This document shows, in pieces, positions 1 through 9,206 of a stretch of 64,000 nucleotides of DNA; positions within the stretch are counted from its first letter, which is position 1; each line of letters begins with the position of its first letter. The DNA comes from Rhodospirillaceae bacterium UBA1479 (GTDB lineage Bacteria > Pseudomonadota > Alphaproteobacteria > Rhodospirillales > Casp-alpha2), in assembly GCA_002325375.1 (NCBI GenBank), contig DCRZ01000001.1, positions 412,877 to 476,876 on the forward strand, in the 5' to 3' direction. Position numbers and translations under genes: made by a program. Under the pieces are notes generated by a model. That model searched no databases. It saw nothing but the letters and a program-made list of their open reading frames with translations, and was not told where the DNA came from.

Positions 1-528
1 ATCGACGAAACCGCCTTCATCGCTGAAAACGCCGTCATCATCGGTGACGTGACGATCGGGACCAAGTCATCGATCTGGTATTCCTGCGTGTTGCGGGGGG
101 ATATGAACTTCATTCGTATCGGCAACGATACGAACATCCAGGACGGCACGGTCGTGCATGTCGATTCCAAGGGCTATCCAACGATCCTGGGCGACCGGGT
201 CACGGTCGGGCATATGGCGCTTTTGCATGCCTGCACGCTGGAGGACGACGCCATGATCGGCATGCAGGCCTGCGTGATGGACGGTGCGGTGGTCGGCAAG
301 GGATCGCTGATTGCCGCCGGCGCCTTGGTCACGCCGGGCAAGCAGATCGGCCCCGGCGAGGTCTGGGCCGGGCGGCCGGCCAAATTCCTGCGCAAGGTCG
401 GGCCCAATGACCAGAAGATGCTGGATTACATCTGGCCCGTGTACGACGACCTGAGCGCCGAATACCGCCTGGCGGGCCACGATCTGCGCAAGTTGAGCCG
501 CAACCGTCCCATACCGTCGAGCGATTGA
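1..528 (+). CDS. Gamma-class carbonic anhydrase family protein (5' end outside window)
   Basis: The reading frame is open from the first base, so the gene starts upstream of the window. The product is a left-handed beta-helix protein built of hexapeptide repeats (I-G-D-V-T-I-G and similar turns), as in gamma carbonic anhydrases and the YrdA/PaaY group. Three histidines that would bind zinc are visible in the stretches TVVHVD and TVGHMALLHAC. The C-terminal part ends in the usual helix after a P-A-K-F-L-R-K turn. Family members form trimers and hydrate CO2 or have unproven activity, so the enzymatic role is inferred only. It lies 10 bases upstream of meaB on the same strand, which suggests cotranscription. 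Family is well supported; substrate is not. Confidence 0.9.
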   Translation: MDETAFIAENAVIIGDVTIGTKSSIWYSCVLRGDMNFIRIGNDTNIQDGTVVHVDSKGYPTILGDRVTVGHMALLHACTLEDDAMIGMQACVMDGAVVGKGSLIAAGALVTPGKQIGPGEVWAGRPAKFLRKVGPNDQKMLDYIWPVYDDLSAEYRLAGHDLRKLSRNRPIPSSD

Positions 529-538
529 GGCCCCGGCC

Positions 539-1546
539 ATGGCAGCCCCCAAGCCGGAAATGTCATCCGACTTGCTTGCCGCCGCGCAAGGCGGCGACCG
601 GCGGGCCATCGCCAAGTTGTTGTCCCTGGCCGAAACCACGGGTAATGCCGCATCGAAATCGGGGGCCGCGGACAGTGACCTGATGGCCCGGGTTTACCAA
701 GCAGCGGGATCGGCCCATGTGGTCGGCGTCACCGGGCCGCCGGGGGCGGGTAAGTCGTCCCTGGTCAACGCCTTGGTCAAGGCATTGCGCCGGCGGGACC
801 TGACCGTCGGCGTCATCGCCATTGATCCTTCCAGCCCGTTTTCCGGCGGCGCCATCTTGGGCGACCGGGTCCGCATGGGGGATCATGGCGGCGATGACGG
901 CGTGTTCATCCGATCGCTCGCGACCCAGGGGGCGATGGGCGGGTTGGCCCGCCCGGCGCTGGATTCCGTCGACGTGCTGGACGCCTGCGGGTTCCGGGTC
1001 GTGGTGATCGAAACCGTCGGTGTCGGCCAGGATGAGGTCGATGTCGCGGCGGCGGCCCATACGGTGATCGTGGCCTCGCCGCCGGGGTTGGGCGACGGGG
1101 TCCAGGCCATGAAGGCGGGGATTCTGGAAATTGCCGACATCCATGTCGTGACCAAGGCCGACCGTGCCGATGCGGACCAGACCGCCGCCGACCTGGCGGG
1201 GGCCCAGGATTTGGGCCTGACCGGCCGTCAGGGGCGGGGCGACGGCGCGACCGGTTGGCGCGTGCCGGTGATCGCGACCAGCGCCAACACGGGCGACGGG
1301 GTCGCCGATCTGGCCCAGGCCGTGATCGACCATGGCCAACATCTTGCGGTCAGCGGCGAGGACAAGGCCCGGCGGCGGCGCATCGCCTTTATGCGGCTTG
1401 AATCGGCGGCGCTCGATCACATGCGCCGCGAATTCAAGCGCCTGGCGCCGGACATGGCCGATCTGATCGACGATCTGGCCGAGCGCCGGGCCGATCCACG
1501 CGCCGCCGCGCGTCTTCTGTTGGAAAAGGCCCTGAAGCCGTCGTAA
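539..1546 (+). CDS. meaB: Methylmalonyl-CoA mutase-associated GTPase MeaB
   Basis: A G3E-type P-loop GTPase of 335 residues, the usual MeaB/ArgK length. The Walker A motif GVTGPPGAGKS lies at about residues 63-73. A switch region ETVGVGQDEVDV follows, and the base-recognition motif appears as TKAD. A C-terminal helical dimerisation segment runs from about residue 270. MeaB proteins use GTP hydrolysis to gate adenosylcobalamin loading and protect methylmalonyl-CoA mutase from inactivation. No mutase gene is in the window, so the partner enzyme is encoded elsewhere. The gene follows the carbonic anhydrase-like gene by 10 bases and converges on a TSUP transporter gene with 11 bases between the stops. 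Confidence 0.93.
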   Translation: MAAPKPEMSSDLLAAAQGGDRRAIAKLLSLAETTGNAASKSGAADSDLMARVYQAAGSAHVVGVTGPPGAGKSSLVNALVKALRRRDLTVGVIAIDPSSPFSGGAILGDRVRMGDHGGDDGVFIRSLATQGAMGGLARPALDSVDVLDACGFRVVVIETVGVGQDEVDVAAAAHTVIVASPPGLGDGVQAMKAGILEIADIHVVTKADRADADQTAADLAGAQDLGLTGRQGRGDGATGWRVPVIATSANTGDGVADLAQAVIDHGQHLAVSGEDKARRRRIAFMRLESAALDHMRREFKRLAPDMADLIDDLAERRADPRAAARLLLEKALKPS

Positions 1547-1557
1547 GGCGCGGCCGG

Positions 1558-2280
1558 CTATTTCACGACCAGGATCAGGCCGCTGACCGCCGCGATGGTG
1601 AGGATGGCGATGCGCAGGCGGTCGCGGTTGATGTAGCGCCGGGTGACCGGGGCCAGGGCCAGACCGACCGCCACGCCGGGCAGCAGCACCAGGGTGCGGC
1701 CGACCTCGGGCGCGCCGAATGATCCGACCAGGGCCAGGGCCGCCACCGCCGACAGATAGGCGGCCGTGAAATAGGCGCCCAGCATGGCGCGGGCGACCCG
1801 GGGTTCGGCATTCTGAAAGGCGAGAGAGATCACCGGGCCGTGCAGCCCGGCCATGATCCCCATGACGCCGGAAATACCGGCGGCGATAAGCAGGCTGCGC
1901 CCCTTGGCCGCGACCGTTTTCCCCATAAGGCTGACGCCGACGGCGAGCAGGATCATGACGCCGAACACGCGTTGCAGGTCCATGCCCTGTACGGCCTGGA
2001 GGACAACCGCGCCGACCAGCGTGCCCACGGCCAGACCGATCAGACAGGTCGCCAGCATGCGGCGGTCGATGGCGTCGCGCTCGCCGTAAGCCGTCAGGGC
2101 GGCCAGCGCGGTTCCCGCCAGCAGCATGGGGCCGGGCACGAAGGCCGGGTCCAGCAGCGCCAGCACCGGGGCCGCCAACAAGGCGAACCCCAGCCCCAGC
2201 GCCGCCTGGAACGCGCAGCCGAAGGCCATGGCGCTGATGGCGATCAGGATTGTCGTGAGGGTCAGGCCGTCGAAGGTCAT
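1558..2280 (-). CDS. TSUP family transporter (TauE/SafE type)
   Basis: A hydrophobic protein of 240 residues with about seven or eight predicted membrane segments and the two-repeat layout of the TSUP/TauE/SafE family. The first glycine-rich repeat begins near residue 15 (AFGCAFQAALGLGFALLAAP), the second after about residue 125. Members export or import small organosulfur or carboxylic anions such as sulfite, sulfoacetate or taurine-derived compounds. The substrate cannot be read from the sequence. It is clearly divergent from the two closely related TSUP genes at 59649-61669. It is convergent with meaB; downstream of its promoter side lies the flavin split-barrel gene on the same strand. 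Confidence 0.85.
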   Translation of the reverse strand: MTFDGLTLTTILIAISAMAFGCAFQAALGLGFALLAAPVLALLDPAFVPGPMLLAGTALAALTAYGERDAIDRRMLATCLIGLAVGTLVGAVVLQAVQGMDLQRVFGVMILLAVGVSLMGKTVAAKGRSLLIAAGISGVMGIMAGLHGPVISLAFQNAEPRVARAMLGAYFTAAYLSAVAALALVGSFGAPEVGRTLVLLPGVAVGLALAPVTRRYINRDRLRIAILTIAAVSGLILVVK

Positions 2281-2295
2281 CGGCGCATGATAGCC

Positions 2296-2973
2296 CTATC
2301 CCCGGGGTGGCGCGCCGATGGAAATGCGGCGCAGGTAATCCGGCTCTGGGGTGCCCGGCTTCAGGCGGTCATCGGCCACGGGTTCGCCCACCACCGTGGT
2401 GATCGGCACGATCCCGGCCCAGACGTTCAGATCGTAATCGGGTTCATCATCGATGGGCCCGCCCGAGCGCACCTTGGCCGAGCCTTCGTCGATGGTGAGC
2501 GCGCAGATGGTCGTGCCTTTCAGTTCCTGGTCCGTGGTTTCGCGCAGTTCCTCCCAGCGCCCCGGGGTCAGGCGGTCGGTGAAATCCTTCAAGGTCGCCA
2601 GTTTCTCCGCCGGGTCCTCGATCTTGACCGCCTCGCCGAATAGGGTCACGCCCCGGTAATTGACGGAATGGTGGAAGCCCGACCGCGCCATGACCAGGCC
2701 GTCCAGATGCGACACCGTGAAGCAGACCGGCACGCCGCCGGTCACCGTGCGCAGCATGCGGCTGGCCGCCGAGCCGTGCCAGTACACCCGGTCGCCGTGC
2801 CGCCAATAGCAGGTCGCGGTGACATAGGGCGCGCCGTCGATCACGTAACCGACATGGCACATCAGGCCCGCGTCCAGGATCGCGTCCACCGTGGCGCGAT
2901 CGTAGGCGGCGCGCTTGGGCACCCGTTTGACCTTTGAGCGCTCGGTGACCCGCAGGTCGGGGAAAGTGGGCAT
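2296..2973 (-). CDS. Pyridoxamine 5'-phosphate oxidase-like FMN-binding split-barrel protein
   Basis: The product, 225 residues from the chosen start, has the split-barrel flavin-binding fold of the PNPOx-like/NimA group (Pyridox_ox_2 type). Visible features are an N-terminal helix, the strand pair CHVGYVIDGAPYV, the TCYWRHGDRVYWHGS barrel strand and a later FHHSVNYRGVTLFGEA segment. The open frame extends 38 codons further, but ATG at 2973 is preceded by AAAAGGAACCGG with good spacing, and the extension would use up the divergent promoter. It lies head to head with a MocR regulator, an arrangement common for genes controlled by PLP-sensing MocR proteins. True PNP oxidase activity is not implied; family members often have unknown substrates. 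Confidence 0.85.
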   Translation of the reverse strand: MPTFPDLRVTERSKVKRVPKRAAYDRATVDAILDAGLMCHVGYVIDGAPYVTATCYWRHGDRVYWHGSAASRMLRTVTGGVPVCFTVSHLDGLVMARSGFHHSVNYRGVTLFGEAVKIEDPAEKLATLKDFTDRLTPGRWEELRETTDQELKGTTICALTIDEGSAKVRSGGPIDDEPDYDLNVWAGIVPITTVVGEPVADDRLKPGTPEPDYLRRISIGAPPRG

Positions 2974-3091
2974 GGTCCGGTTCCTTTTCACATGATCGAA
3001 TACTGCCTTGCCGGCACTGATGATCTCCCTGTACCGTGCAAGTTGGTTCTTATAAAAGGACCATAACCGATAATTTGATGGAGCCATTTAG
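2974..3091. promoter_or_regulatory. Divergent promoter region between the flavin split-barrel gene and the MocR regulator gene
   Basis: This 118-base gap is AT-richer than its surroundings (for example TTATAAAAGGACCATAACC near 3050-3068). It must contain the promoters for both divergent genes. MocR-type regulators usually bind direct or inverted repeats in exactly such gaps, but I could not identify a convincing repeated operator by eye. Confidence 0.5.
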
Positions 3092-4612
3092 ATGCCGCCG
3101 TCGGGTCGCGTGAAACTGGGGCGGGACTCCCAATTGATCGACCTGGACCTGGACCGGTCCGGCGCACAGCCGCTCAACGAACAGCTTTACAAGGGGATCA
3201 AAGGCCTGATCCTGGCGGGTGTTCTGCGCTCCGGCGCGCGTTTGCCGGCCAGCCGCATCCTGGCCCGCGAGCTGGAGATTTCGCGCAATACCGTGCTGGC
3301 GGCCTACGACCAGCTTTTGGCAGAAGGCTTCACCGAAGCCCGGCCGGGGGCCGGCACGCGGGTGTCGGCGGATCTGCCAAACCTGGACGGCGAAGTCCGC
3401 ACCGCCCGACCGTTGTTGGGGTCTTCGACGGGGGCGCCACCGCTGCCGGATCGGGTGCTTGACCTGATGTCACGGCGCACCCCCGGGGCGCATCGGCCAT
3501 TCCTGCCGGGGGTGCCCGACGTGTCCGCATTTCCCTTCGATGAATGGGGCCGCGCCGTGGGCCGGTTTTGGCGTTGCCCGCCCCAGGCTTTTCTGGAGGA
3601 CCGCGACGGACGCGGCCACGGACCTTTGCGCCGGGCTATCGCTGACTATCTGGTGGCGGTCCGGGGATGTCGTTGTACCGCCGATCAGGTGATCGTCACC
3701 TCGGGCGCGCAGCAGGGCATTGATCTATGCGCCCGCGTGCTGTTGGAACCGGGGGCGTCGGTGGTTCTGGAAGACCCCGGATACCGAGGTCTGCTGTCCT
3801 CATTTCATACAGCGGGCGCGACGGTCACCGCCGTCCCCGTTGATGGGGAGGGGCTGGATGTGGGGTATGCCCGCGCCCATGCCGCTGAGCCACGGATCGT
3901 GGCCGTCACGCCGTCCCACCAATTGCCCTTGGGCGTGACCATGAGCCTGGGGCGGCGCCTGGAACTGCTGCGCTGGGCGCGGGAAGCCCGGTTCTGGGTC
4001 CTGGAAGACGACTATGACAGTGAATACCGCTATCGTGGCCGCCCCCTGGCGGCGCTGCAGGGCCTGGATGGCGGCGAACGGGTGATCTATGCGGGGACCT
4101 TTTCCAAGGTCATGTTTCCGGCCCTGCGCCTGGGGTATTTGGTGGTGCCGGAACAGTTGATCGACCCGTTTATCCGGATGCGCGGCGTGGTGGATGATTT
4201 TCCGGCCCTCGCCATGCAGCCGGCCCTGGCGGATTTCATGGAGTCAGGCCGCTTCGGCGCCCATGTGCGGCGCATGCGGCAATTGTACGGCGACCGTCAG
4301 GCGGTTCTCAGGGACGAGCTTGTCCGCCGGTTTCAAGGCGTGTTCGCCATTCCCGATGACGACGCGGGCATGCATTTGACCGTGGGAATTACCGCCGACG
4401 CCGACGATGTCGCCATTACCCGTGAGGCGGCGACCCTGAACATCACCGCCCAGGCCCTGTCGGGATATTACCAGGGGGCGGACGCAAGCCACGGGCTGGT
4501 CTTGGGCTATGCGGCCTACGGAGAGGACGCGTTGAAAGACGCGGCAGGCTTATTGGAACAGGCCGTGGGCCGGGCGCTTGCGGGCGATCAGGAAACGCGG
4601 ATTTTGACGTAG
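3092..4612 (+). CDS. MocR/PdxR-type PLP-dependent transcriptional regulator
   Basis: A 506-residue fusion of an N-terminal GntR-type winged helix-turn-helix (about residues 20-90; QLYKGIKGLILAGVLRSGARLPASR type core) and a C-terminal fold-type I aminotransferase domain (about 120-495). The aminotransferase motif LEDDYDSEYRYRG and the PLP-lysine segment AGTFSKVMFPALRLGY (Lys339) are intact, so PLP should bind as an aldimine. MocR proteins sense PLP or an amino acid adduct; PdxR subgroups control vitamin B6 genes. The divergent PNPOx-like gene is the obvious candidate target. The 3' end overlaps the 3' end of convergent phaC by 25 bases. Confidence 0.9.
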   Translation: MPPSGRVKLGRDSQLIDLDLDRSGAQPLNEQLYKGIKGLILAGVLRSGARLPASRILARELEISRNTVLAAYDQLLAEGFTEARPGAGTRVSADLPNLDGEVRTARPLLGSSTGAPPLPDRVLDLMSRRTPGAHRPFLPGVPDVSAFPFDEWGRAVGRFWRCPPQAFLEDRDGRGHGPLRRAIADYLVAVRGCRCTADQVIVTSGAQQGIDLCARVLLEPGASVVLEDPGYRGLLSSFHTAGATVTAVPVDGEGLDVGYARAHAAEPRIVAVTPSHQLPLGVTMSLGRRLELLRWAREARFWVLEDDYDSEYRYRGRPLAALQGLDGGERVIYAGTFSKVMFPALRLGYLVVPEQLIDPFIRMRGVVDDFPALAMQPALADFMESGRFGAHVRRMRQLYGDRQAVLRDELVRRFQGVFAIPDDDAGMHLTVGITADADDVAITREAATLNITAQALSGYYQGADASHGLVLGYAAYGEDALKDAAGLLEQAVGRALAGDQETRILT

Positions 4613-6399
4613 GTGCCGGGGGCGTCGTCCAGGGCCGGCAGCTTGCCGTCGCCGGGAATGCGGGCCGGCACCGTTTTCTTGCCCGCCTGTTTCTTGACCC
4701 AGGCGTCCCAATCGGGCCACCAGGACCCTTGGTGCTGCTTGGCCTTGTCCAACCAGGCGTCCGGGTCCTTCGGCGTCTGGGCGTTGGTCCAATAGCAATA
4801 CTTGTTCGCCGCCGGCGGATTGATCACGCCGGCAATATGGCCCGATGCCGACAGCACGAAGCGAACGGGGCCTTTGTAGATCTGTGTCCCCGCGTAGGTT
4901 GCCTTCCAGGGCGCGATATGGTCTTCGCGGGTCGAGATCATATAGGTCGGCACGTCGACCCGGGTCAGGTCGATGGGCGTGCCTGCCAGGGAGATGCCGC
5001 CCGGCGTCGCCAGCTTGTTTTCCAGGTACATGTTGCGCAGGTAGAATGCATGCATGGCGGCCGGCATGCGGGTTGAATCCGAATTCCAGAACAACAGATC
5101 GAAGGGGAAGGGGTCCTTGCCCAGCAGGTAGTTGTTGACCACGAAGGACCAGATCAGGTCGTTGGCCCGCAGCATGTTGAAGGTGGTCGCCATTTCCGTG
5201 CCTTCAAGGTAGCCGCGTTCATTCATCTTGGCTTCCATGTTGGCGAGCTGCGTCTCGTCGACGAACACCGACAGGTCACCGGCCTCGGCGAAATCGACCA
5301 TGGTGGTGAAGAAGGTCGCGGACTTGACGCGGTCCTTCCATTGCTTGCCTTTTTGCGCGGCCATCCAGGCCAGCGTCGCGGCCGTCAGGGTGCCGCCCAG
5401 GCAATAGCCGATGATGTTGACGGCGCGTTCGCCGGTCGCCTGTTCGATCGCATCCATGGCGGCGAGGGGGCCTTCGAGCATATAATCGTCGTAGGTTTTC
5501 CGGGCCAATTTGGCGTCCGGGTTGACCCAGGAGATGACGAAGACGGTGTGGCCCTGTTCCGACGCCCAGCGGATGAACGAATTTTCCGGCCGCAGGTCGA
5601 GAATGTAGAACTTGTTGATCCACGGCGGCACGATCAACAGGGGCGTCTGCGAAACCTTGTCGGTCAGGGGATCGAACTGGATCAGTTCGATCAGGTCGTT
5701 GCGGTAGACGACCTTGCCCTTGGCGGTGGCGACGTTCTTGCCGATCTCGAACGCCTCCATGTCGGTCATGCGGATCGCCAGCTTGCCGTCGCCGCGTTCC
5801 AGATCTTCCAAAAGATTGTTAAGTCCGTTGACGAGATTTTCGCCCTTGCTTTCGACCGTCGCGCGCAGGGCTTCCGGATTGGTCATCAGGAAATTGGTCG
5901 GCGACAGGGCGTTGACGAACTGCTTCGTGTAGAAATCGACTTTGTGCTGGGTCTTGCGGTCCAGCCCTTCGACGTCGTGAACCGTCGATTCCAGCCATTT
6001 CGCGGTCAACAGGTAGGACTGCTTGATGTAGTCGAAGACCTGGTTTTCGGTCCAGGCTTCGTCGCGGAACCGCCGATCGTCGCGCGCCGGCTGGGCCACG
6101 GGTTCGGCCTCCGCGCCCATCATGCGCAGCGCCGTCGATTGCCACAGCTCCATGTATCCCTGCCAAAGCGACAGCCCCGATTCCATCATTTTCTGTGGAT
6201 TGGCCATCATGTGGCGGGTCATTTCGAGAAAGGCCTCGCCGACGTTCAGGGGATCGACGTCCGGCGCCTGGATTTCATTGCCATGCCGGGTCAGCCAGTC
6301 GTTGACGAGGCGCTGGCTGCGTTCTGCGATCTCAATGTAGGGGTTTGCGGACTCGGGTGTATTCTCTGCTGGTGTCGGGTCGCTGGGCTTCTTACTCAT
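4588..6399 (-). CDS. phaC: Class I poly(3-hydroxyalkanoate) polymerase PhaC
   Basis: PHA synthase polymerises 3-hydroxyacyl-CoA into storage polyester at the granule surface. The 603 residues match class I length (about 590-600). The lipase-like box is G-Y-C-L-G-G with the catalytic cysteine at Cys333. The catalytic Asp sits in STREDHIAPW and the His in SASGHIAGVINPP. The N-terminal PhaC_N domain spans about residues 90-260. An AAGGA ribosome site lies about 11 bases before the ATG. No phaR, phasin or phaAB gene is adjacent, so the gene stands alone here. Its last 25 bases overlap the convergent mocR gene. Confidence 0.95.
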   Translation of the reverse strand: MSKKPSDPTPAENTPESANPYIEIAERSQRLVNDWLTRHGNEIQAPDVDPLNVGEAFLEMTRHMMANPQKMMESGLSLWQGYMELWQSTALRMMGAEAEPVAQPARDDRRFRDEAWTENQVFDYIKQSYLLTAKWLESTVHDVEGLDRKTQHKVDFYTKQFVNALSPTNFLMTNPEALRATVESKGENLVNGLNNLLEDLERGDGKLAIRMTDMEAFEIGKNVATAKGKVVYRNDLIELIQFDPLTDKVSQTPLLIVPPWINKFYILDLRPENSFIRWASEQGHTVFVISWVNPDAKLARKTYDDYMLEGPLAAMDAIEQATGERAVNIIGYCLGGTLTAATLAWMAAQKGKQWKDRVKSATFFTTMVDFAEAGDLSVFVDETQLANMEAKMNERGYLEGTEMATTFNMLRANDLIWSFVVNNYLLGKDPFPFDLLFWNSDSTRMPAAMHAFYLRNMYLENKLATPGGISLAGTPIDLTRVDVPTYMISTREDHIAPWKATYAGTQIYKGPVRFVLSASGHIAGVINPPAANKYCYWTNAQTPKDPDAWLDKAKQHQGSWWPDWDAWVKKQAGKKTVPARIPGDGKLPALDDAPGTYVKIRVS

Positions 6400-6653
6400 T
6401 GGGCGCTGCGTCCTTTGCTCCGACTAGGCGATTGAGGCAAAATATGGTACCGGATTGCGAAGAAGCCGGGGTGGCGTGAAATCGTTGTTGTGCAAACGAC
6501 ATCTCTGGCGACGAGAATCCTGGGTTCGGACGGTATCTGCCGTCTCCGCCGGTTGGCGGGGTTGTAAACCGGCATATTAGGAAATTCAAGGTGGGGAGCC
6601 CCCTGAAAGAACGTATCATCAGCGTTCGGGGGCTGAATTAAGGGAAGGGAGTA

Positions 6654-7859
6654 TTGCGGCACATGGGCGTGATCAAGGAGGACGTTATTCAGTTTCGAGC
6701 GAGTCTGCATCGAGGCCTGTCGCGGTCCGTGCCGATGGCTGCCGTCTTGGCGGTCCTCTTGACCGGCTGTTCGTCGGTGCCCGACGCCGTCAATCCGGCC
6801 GAATGGTACAAAAGCACAGTTGACCTGTTCTCCGGCGACAAATCCGCGGGTGATCCCGAGGAAGAGGCACGCCGTCAGCGCGAGCAGCAGGTCGCGGAAG
6901 CCGCCGGCCAGGAACAGTCGTCCAAGGAATACCCCAAGGTGTCCGATGTGACCAAGCAGCAGGAAAGCCGCAACCTGGGCCTTGCTGCCGACCCGGACCG
7001 CCCGCGTTACGCCCCCGCCATCACCCGCCAGGACCAAAGCGCCGCCGCCGATCCGGTGCGCCCGGAAGCCGCCCCCGCGGCGCCGCCCGCCCCGACGCCG
7101 ATGGCTGAAAAGCCGGCGGCATCCGAAACGCCCAAGGCCATGGCCGAGGGACCCAAGCTGACCCAGCCCAAGGAAACCCTGACCCCGCCCGCCGGCGAGG
7201 AGCAGGTGGCGACCACGGTGCCGGGCGTGCCGCAATTCACGATCCCGACCCAGGCTGAACAGGAAGCCGAATTCTCCGGGTTCCAGAACCGCATGCAGAA
7301 GCGGTTGGCTGAAATTCTCGCCGCCGCCGGGGAAGAACCCAAGTTCGTGCGTCCGACCGGTATGCCGTCCGGCGTGGGTGTCGGCGAAACGATGGTGATT
7401 TCCGGTGACGGCGTCATCGAGCCGGGGATGACCGAGCTTCCGGCCACTGTCATGGAGGGGGCTTCCGTGGCGGGCACGCCCCAGTCGCAGCCACTGCCGC
7501 CGGGGGCGACCCGGGTCGCGACCATCGTGTTCCCGAACGGCTCTTCCCGGTTGTCGGTGCGCGACCGTCAGATCCTCGCCCAGGTCGTTGCCTTGCAGAA
7601 GGAGCGGGGGGGCACCCTGCATGTGGTCGGCCATTCGTCGTCGCGGACGCGCAACCTGAGCCCGGAAAAACATCGTTTGGTGAACTACAAGATGTCCGCG
7701 GAGCGGGCCAAGATGGTGGCCAAGGAACTGATCCGGCGTGGCGCGAATCGCCGCACGGTCGCAACGGCGGCGTTGTCCGATACGCAGCCGCTGTACCAGG
7801 AAATCATGCCGAACGGCGAGGCCGGAAACCGTCGCGCGGAAATCTTTTTGACGCGCTGA
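6654..7859 (+). CDS. OmpA-like domain lipoprotein with proline-rich linker
   Basis: An N-terminal signal with the lipobox L-L-T-G-C (Cys39 counting from the TTG at 6654) predicts an outer-membrane lipoprotein. Residues about 60-260 are a low-complexity, Ala/Pro/Glu-rich linker. The last 110 residues are an OmpA_C-type peptidoglycan-binding domain (VVGHSSSRTR, then LSAERA-like helix SAERAKMVAKELI and the GNRRAEIFL end). It probably tethers the outer membrane to peptidoglycan. Start: TTG at 6654 has GGGAG five bases upstream; an ATG at 6663 is an equally possible start. The 254 bases between it and phaC hold the divergent promoters; I see no other gene there. Confidence 0.85.
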   Translation: MRHMGVIKEDVIQFRASLHRGLSRSVPMAAVLAVLLTGCSSVPDAVNPAEWYKSTVDLFSGDKSAGDPEEEARRQREQQVAEAAGQEQSSKEYPKVSDVTKQQESRNLGLAADPDRPRYAPAITRQDQSAAADPVRPEAAPAAPPAPTPMAEKPAASETPKAMAEGPKLTQPKETLTPPAGEEQVATTVPGVPQFTIPTQAEQEAEFSGFQNRMQKRLAEILAAAGEEPKFVRPTGMPSGVGVGETMVISGDGVIEPGMTELPATVMEGASVAGTPQSQPLPPGATRVATIVFPNGSSRLSVRDRQILAQVVALQKERGGTLHVVGHSSSRTRNLSPEKHRLVNYKMSAERAKMVAKELIRRGANRRTVATAALSDTQPLYQEIMPNGEAGNRRAEIFLTR

Positions 7860-7976
7860 GGCTTTTGCCGCTAAAGGATTGCCGCCGGTCCGGGGCCGGA
7901 ACGCGCCGCAGAGCGCGCGTTCGCGCCCGGCATGGCTGTTGTATCCGTCCCCGCTCTGGCACATGATGAAGCCACG

Positions 7977-9206
7977 ATGAAACAGGAATTCCACCGTATT
8001 CGCCGTCTCCCGCCCTATGTGTTCGCGGAAGTGAACGCCATGAAGGCGCGCGCCCGCGCCAACGGCGAGGACATCATTGATTTCGGCATGGGCAACCCGG
8101 ACCTGCCGACGCCGCAGCATATCGTCGACAAGATGGTCGAGGCGGCACAGGATCCGAAGACCCACCGTTATTCCAATTCGCGCGGCATTCCCGGTCTACG
8201 CAAGGCCTTGTCGGCTTATTACGAACGCCGCTTCAACGTCGCCGTGGACCCGGAACACGAAGCCATCGTGACGCTGGGGTCCAAGGAAGGCCTCGCCAAC
8301 CTGTCGGCTGCGATCACCAGCCCCGGCGACGTGATCCTGGTGCCGAACCCGAGCTATCCGATCCATCAGTTCGGTTTCATCATCGCCGGCGCTGCCGTAC
8401 GCAATATCCCGGTAAAACCGGACCAGACCTTCTTCGAAGCCCTGGAACGCGCGGTGCAGCACAGCGTGCCCAAGCCGACGGCGATCGTTCTCAATTACCC
8501 GAACAATCCGACGGCGGAACTCTGTGATCTGGCGTTTTACGAGCAGGTCGTGGATTTCTGCCGTTTCCACGAAATCTACATCCTGTCGGATCTGGCCTAT
8601 TCGGAAGTCTATTTCGACAACAATCCGCCGCCGTCGATCCTGCAGGTTCAGAAGGCTTGGGACATTGCCGTCGAATTCACCTCGATGAGCAAGACCTACT
8701 CCATGCCCGGCTGGCGCATCGGTTTCGCGGCCGGCAACCGGGAGCTGATTTCCGCCCTGGCGCGGGTCAAATCCTATCTGGATTACGGCGCCTTCACCCC
8801 GATCCAGGTGGCCGCCGCCGCCGCGCTGAACGGGCCGCAGGATTGCGTCGACGAAATGCGCGCGGTTTACAAGGAACGCCGCGACGTGCTGATTTCCGGC
8901 CTGGCGTCCGCCGGTTGGGACGTACCGGCGCCGCCGGCGACCATGTTCGCCTGGGCGCCGATCCCCGAGGACATGGCCCATCTGGGATCGCTCGAATTTT
9001 CCAAGCTTCTGTTGTCCGAAGCCCAGGTCGCGGTGGCGCCCGGTGTCGGCTTCGGCGAACACGGTGACGGCTTCGTGCGCATCGCGGTGGTGGAAAACGT
9101 CCACCGGACGCGGCAGGCCCTGCGCGCCATCAAGTCCTTCATGCAACGCTATCGCGCCGGTAATCTGGATAATCTGGACTCCGGCAGGCGGGCCCTCGGC
9201 GGATGA
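7977..9206 (+). CDS. Class I/II PLP-dependent aminotransferase (AlaC/DapL-like)
   Basis: A fold-type I aminotransferase of 409 residues from the ATG at 7977. The PLP lysine is in SMSKTYSMPGWRIGF (Lys239), preceded by the NYPNNPTAE and SDLAYSEVYF motifs. The sequence begins RRLPPYVFAEVNAMKARARANGEDIIDFGMGNPD, which matches AlaC-like alanine transaminases, often annotated as LL-diaminopimelate aminotransferases in alphaproteobacteria. The frame is open back to an ATG at 7932, but that would add 15 unconserved residues. It overlaps hom by four bases (ATGA) and hom is followed by glpX and recJ, an order common in this group. Amino-acid biosynthesis is likely; the exact donor pair is not determinable. 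Confidence 0.9.
   Translation: MKQEFHRIRRLPPYVFAEVNAMKARARANGEDIIDFGMGNPDLPTPQHIVDKMVEAAQDPKTHRYSNSRGIPGLRKALSAYYERRFNVAVDPEHEAIVTLGSKEGLANLSAAITSPGDVILVPNPSYPIHQFGFIIAGAAVRNIPVKPDQTFFEALERAVQHSVPKPTAIVLNYPNNPTAELCDLAFYEQVVDFCRFHEIYILSDLAYSEVYFDNNPPPSILQVQKAWDIAVEFTSMSKTYSMPGWRIGFAAGNRELISALARVKSYLDYGAFTPIQVAAAAALNGPQDCVDEMRAVYKERRDVLISGLASAGWDVPAPPATMFAWAPIPEDMAHLGSLEFSKLLLSEAQVAVAPGVGFGEHGDGFVRIAVVENVHRTRQALRAIKSFMQRYRAGNLDNLDSGRRALGG

Noticed and set aside
5341..6435. Long plus-strand open frame opposite phaC
   Set aside because: It is a shadow of the strongly conserved phaC frame; composition is Arg/Gly/Val-rich with no domain, and phaC is certain.
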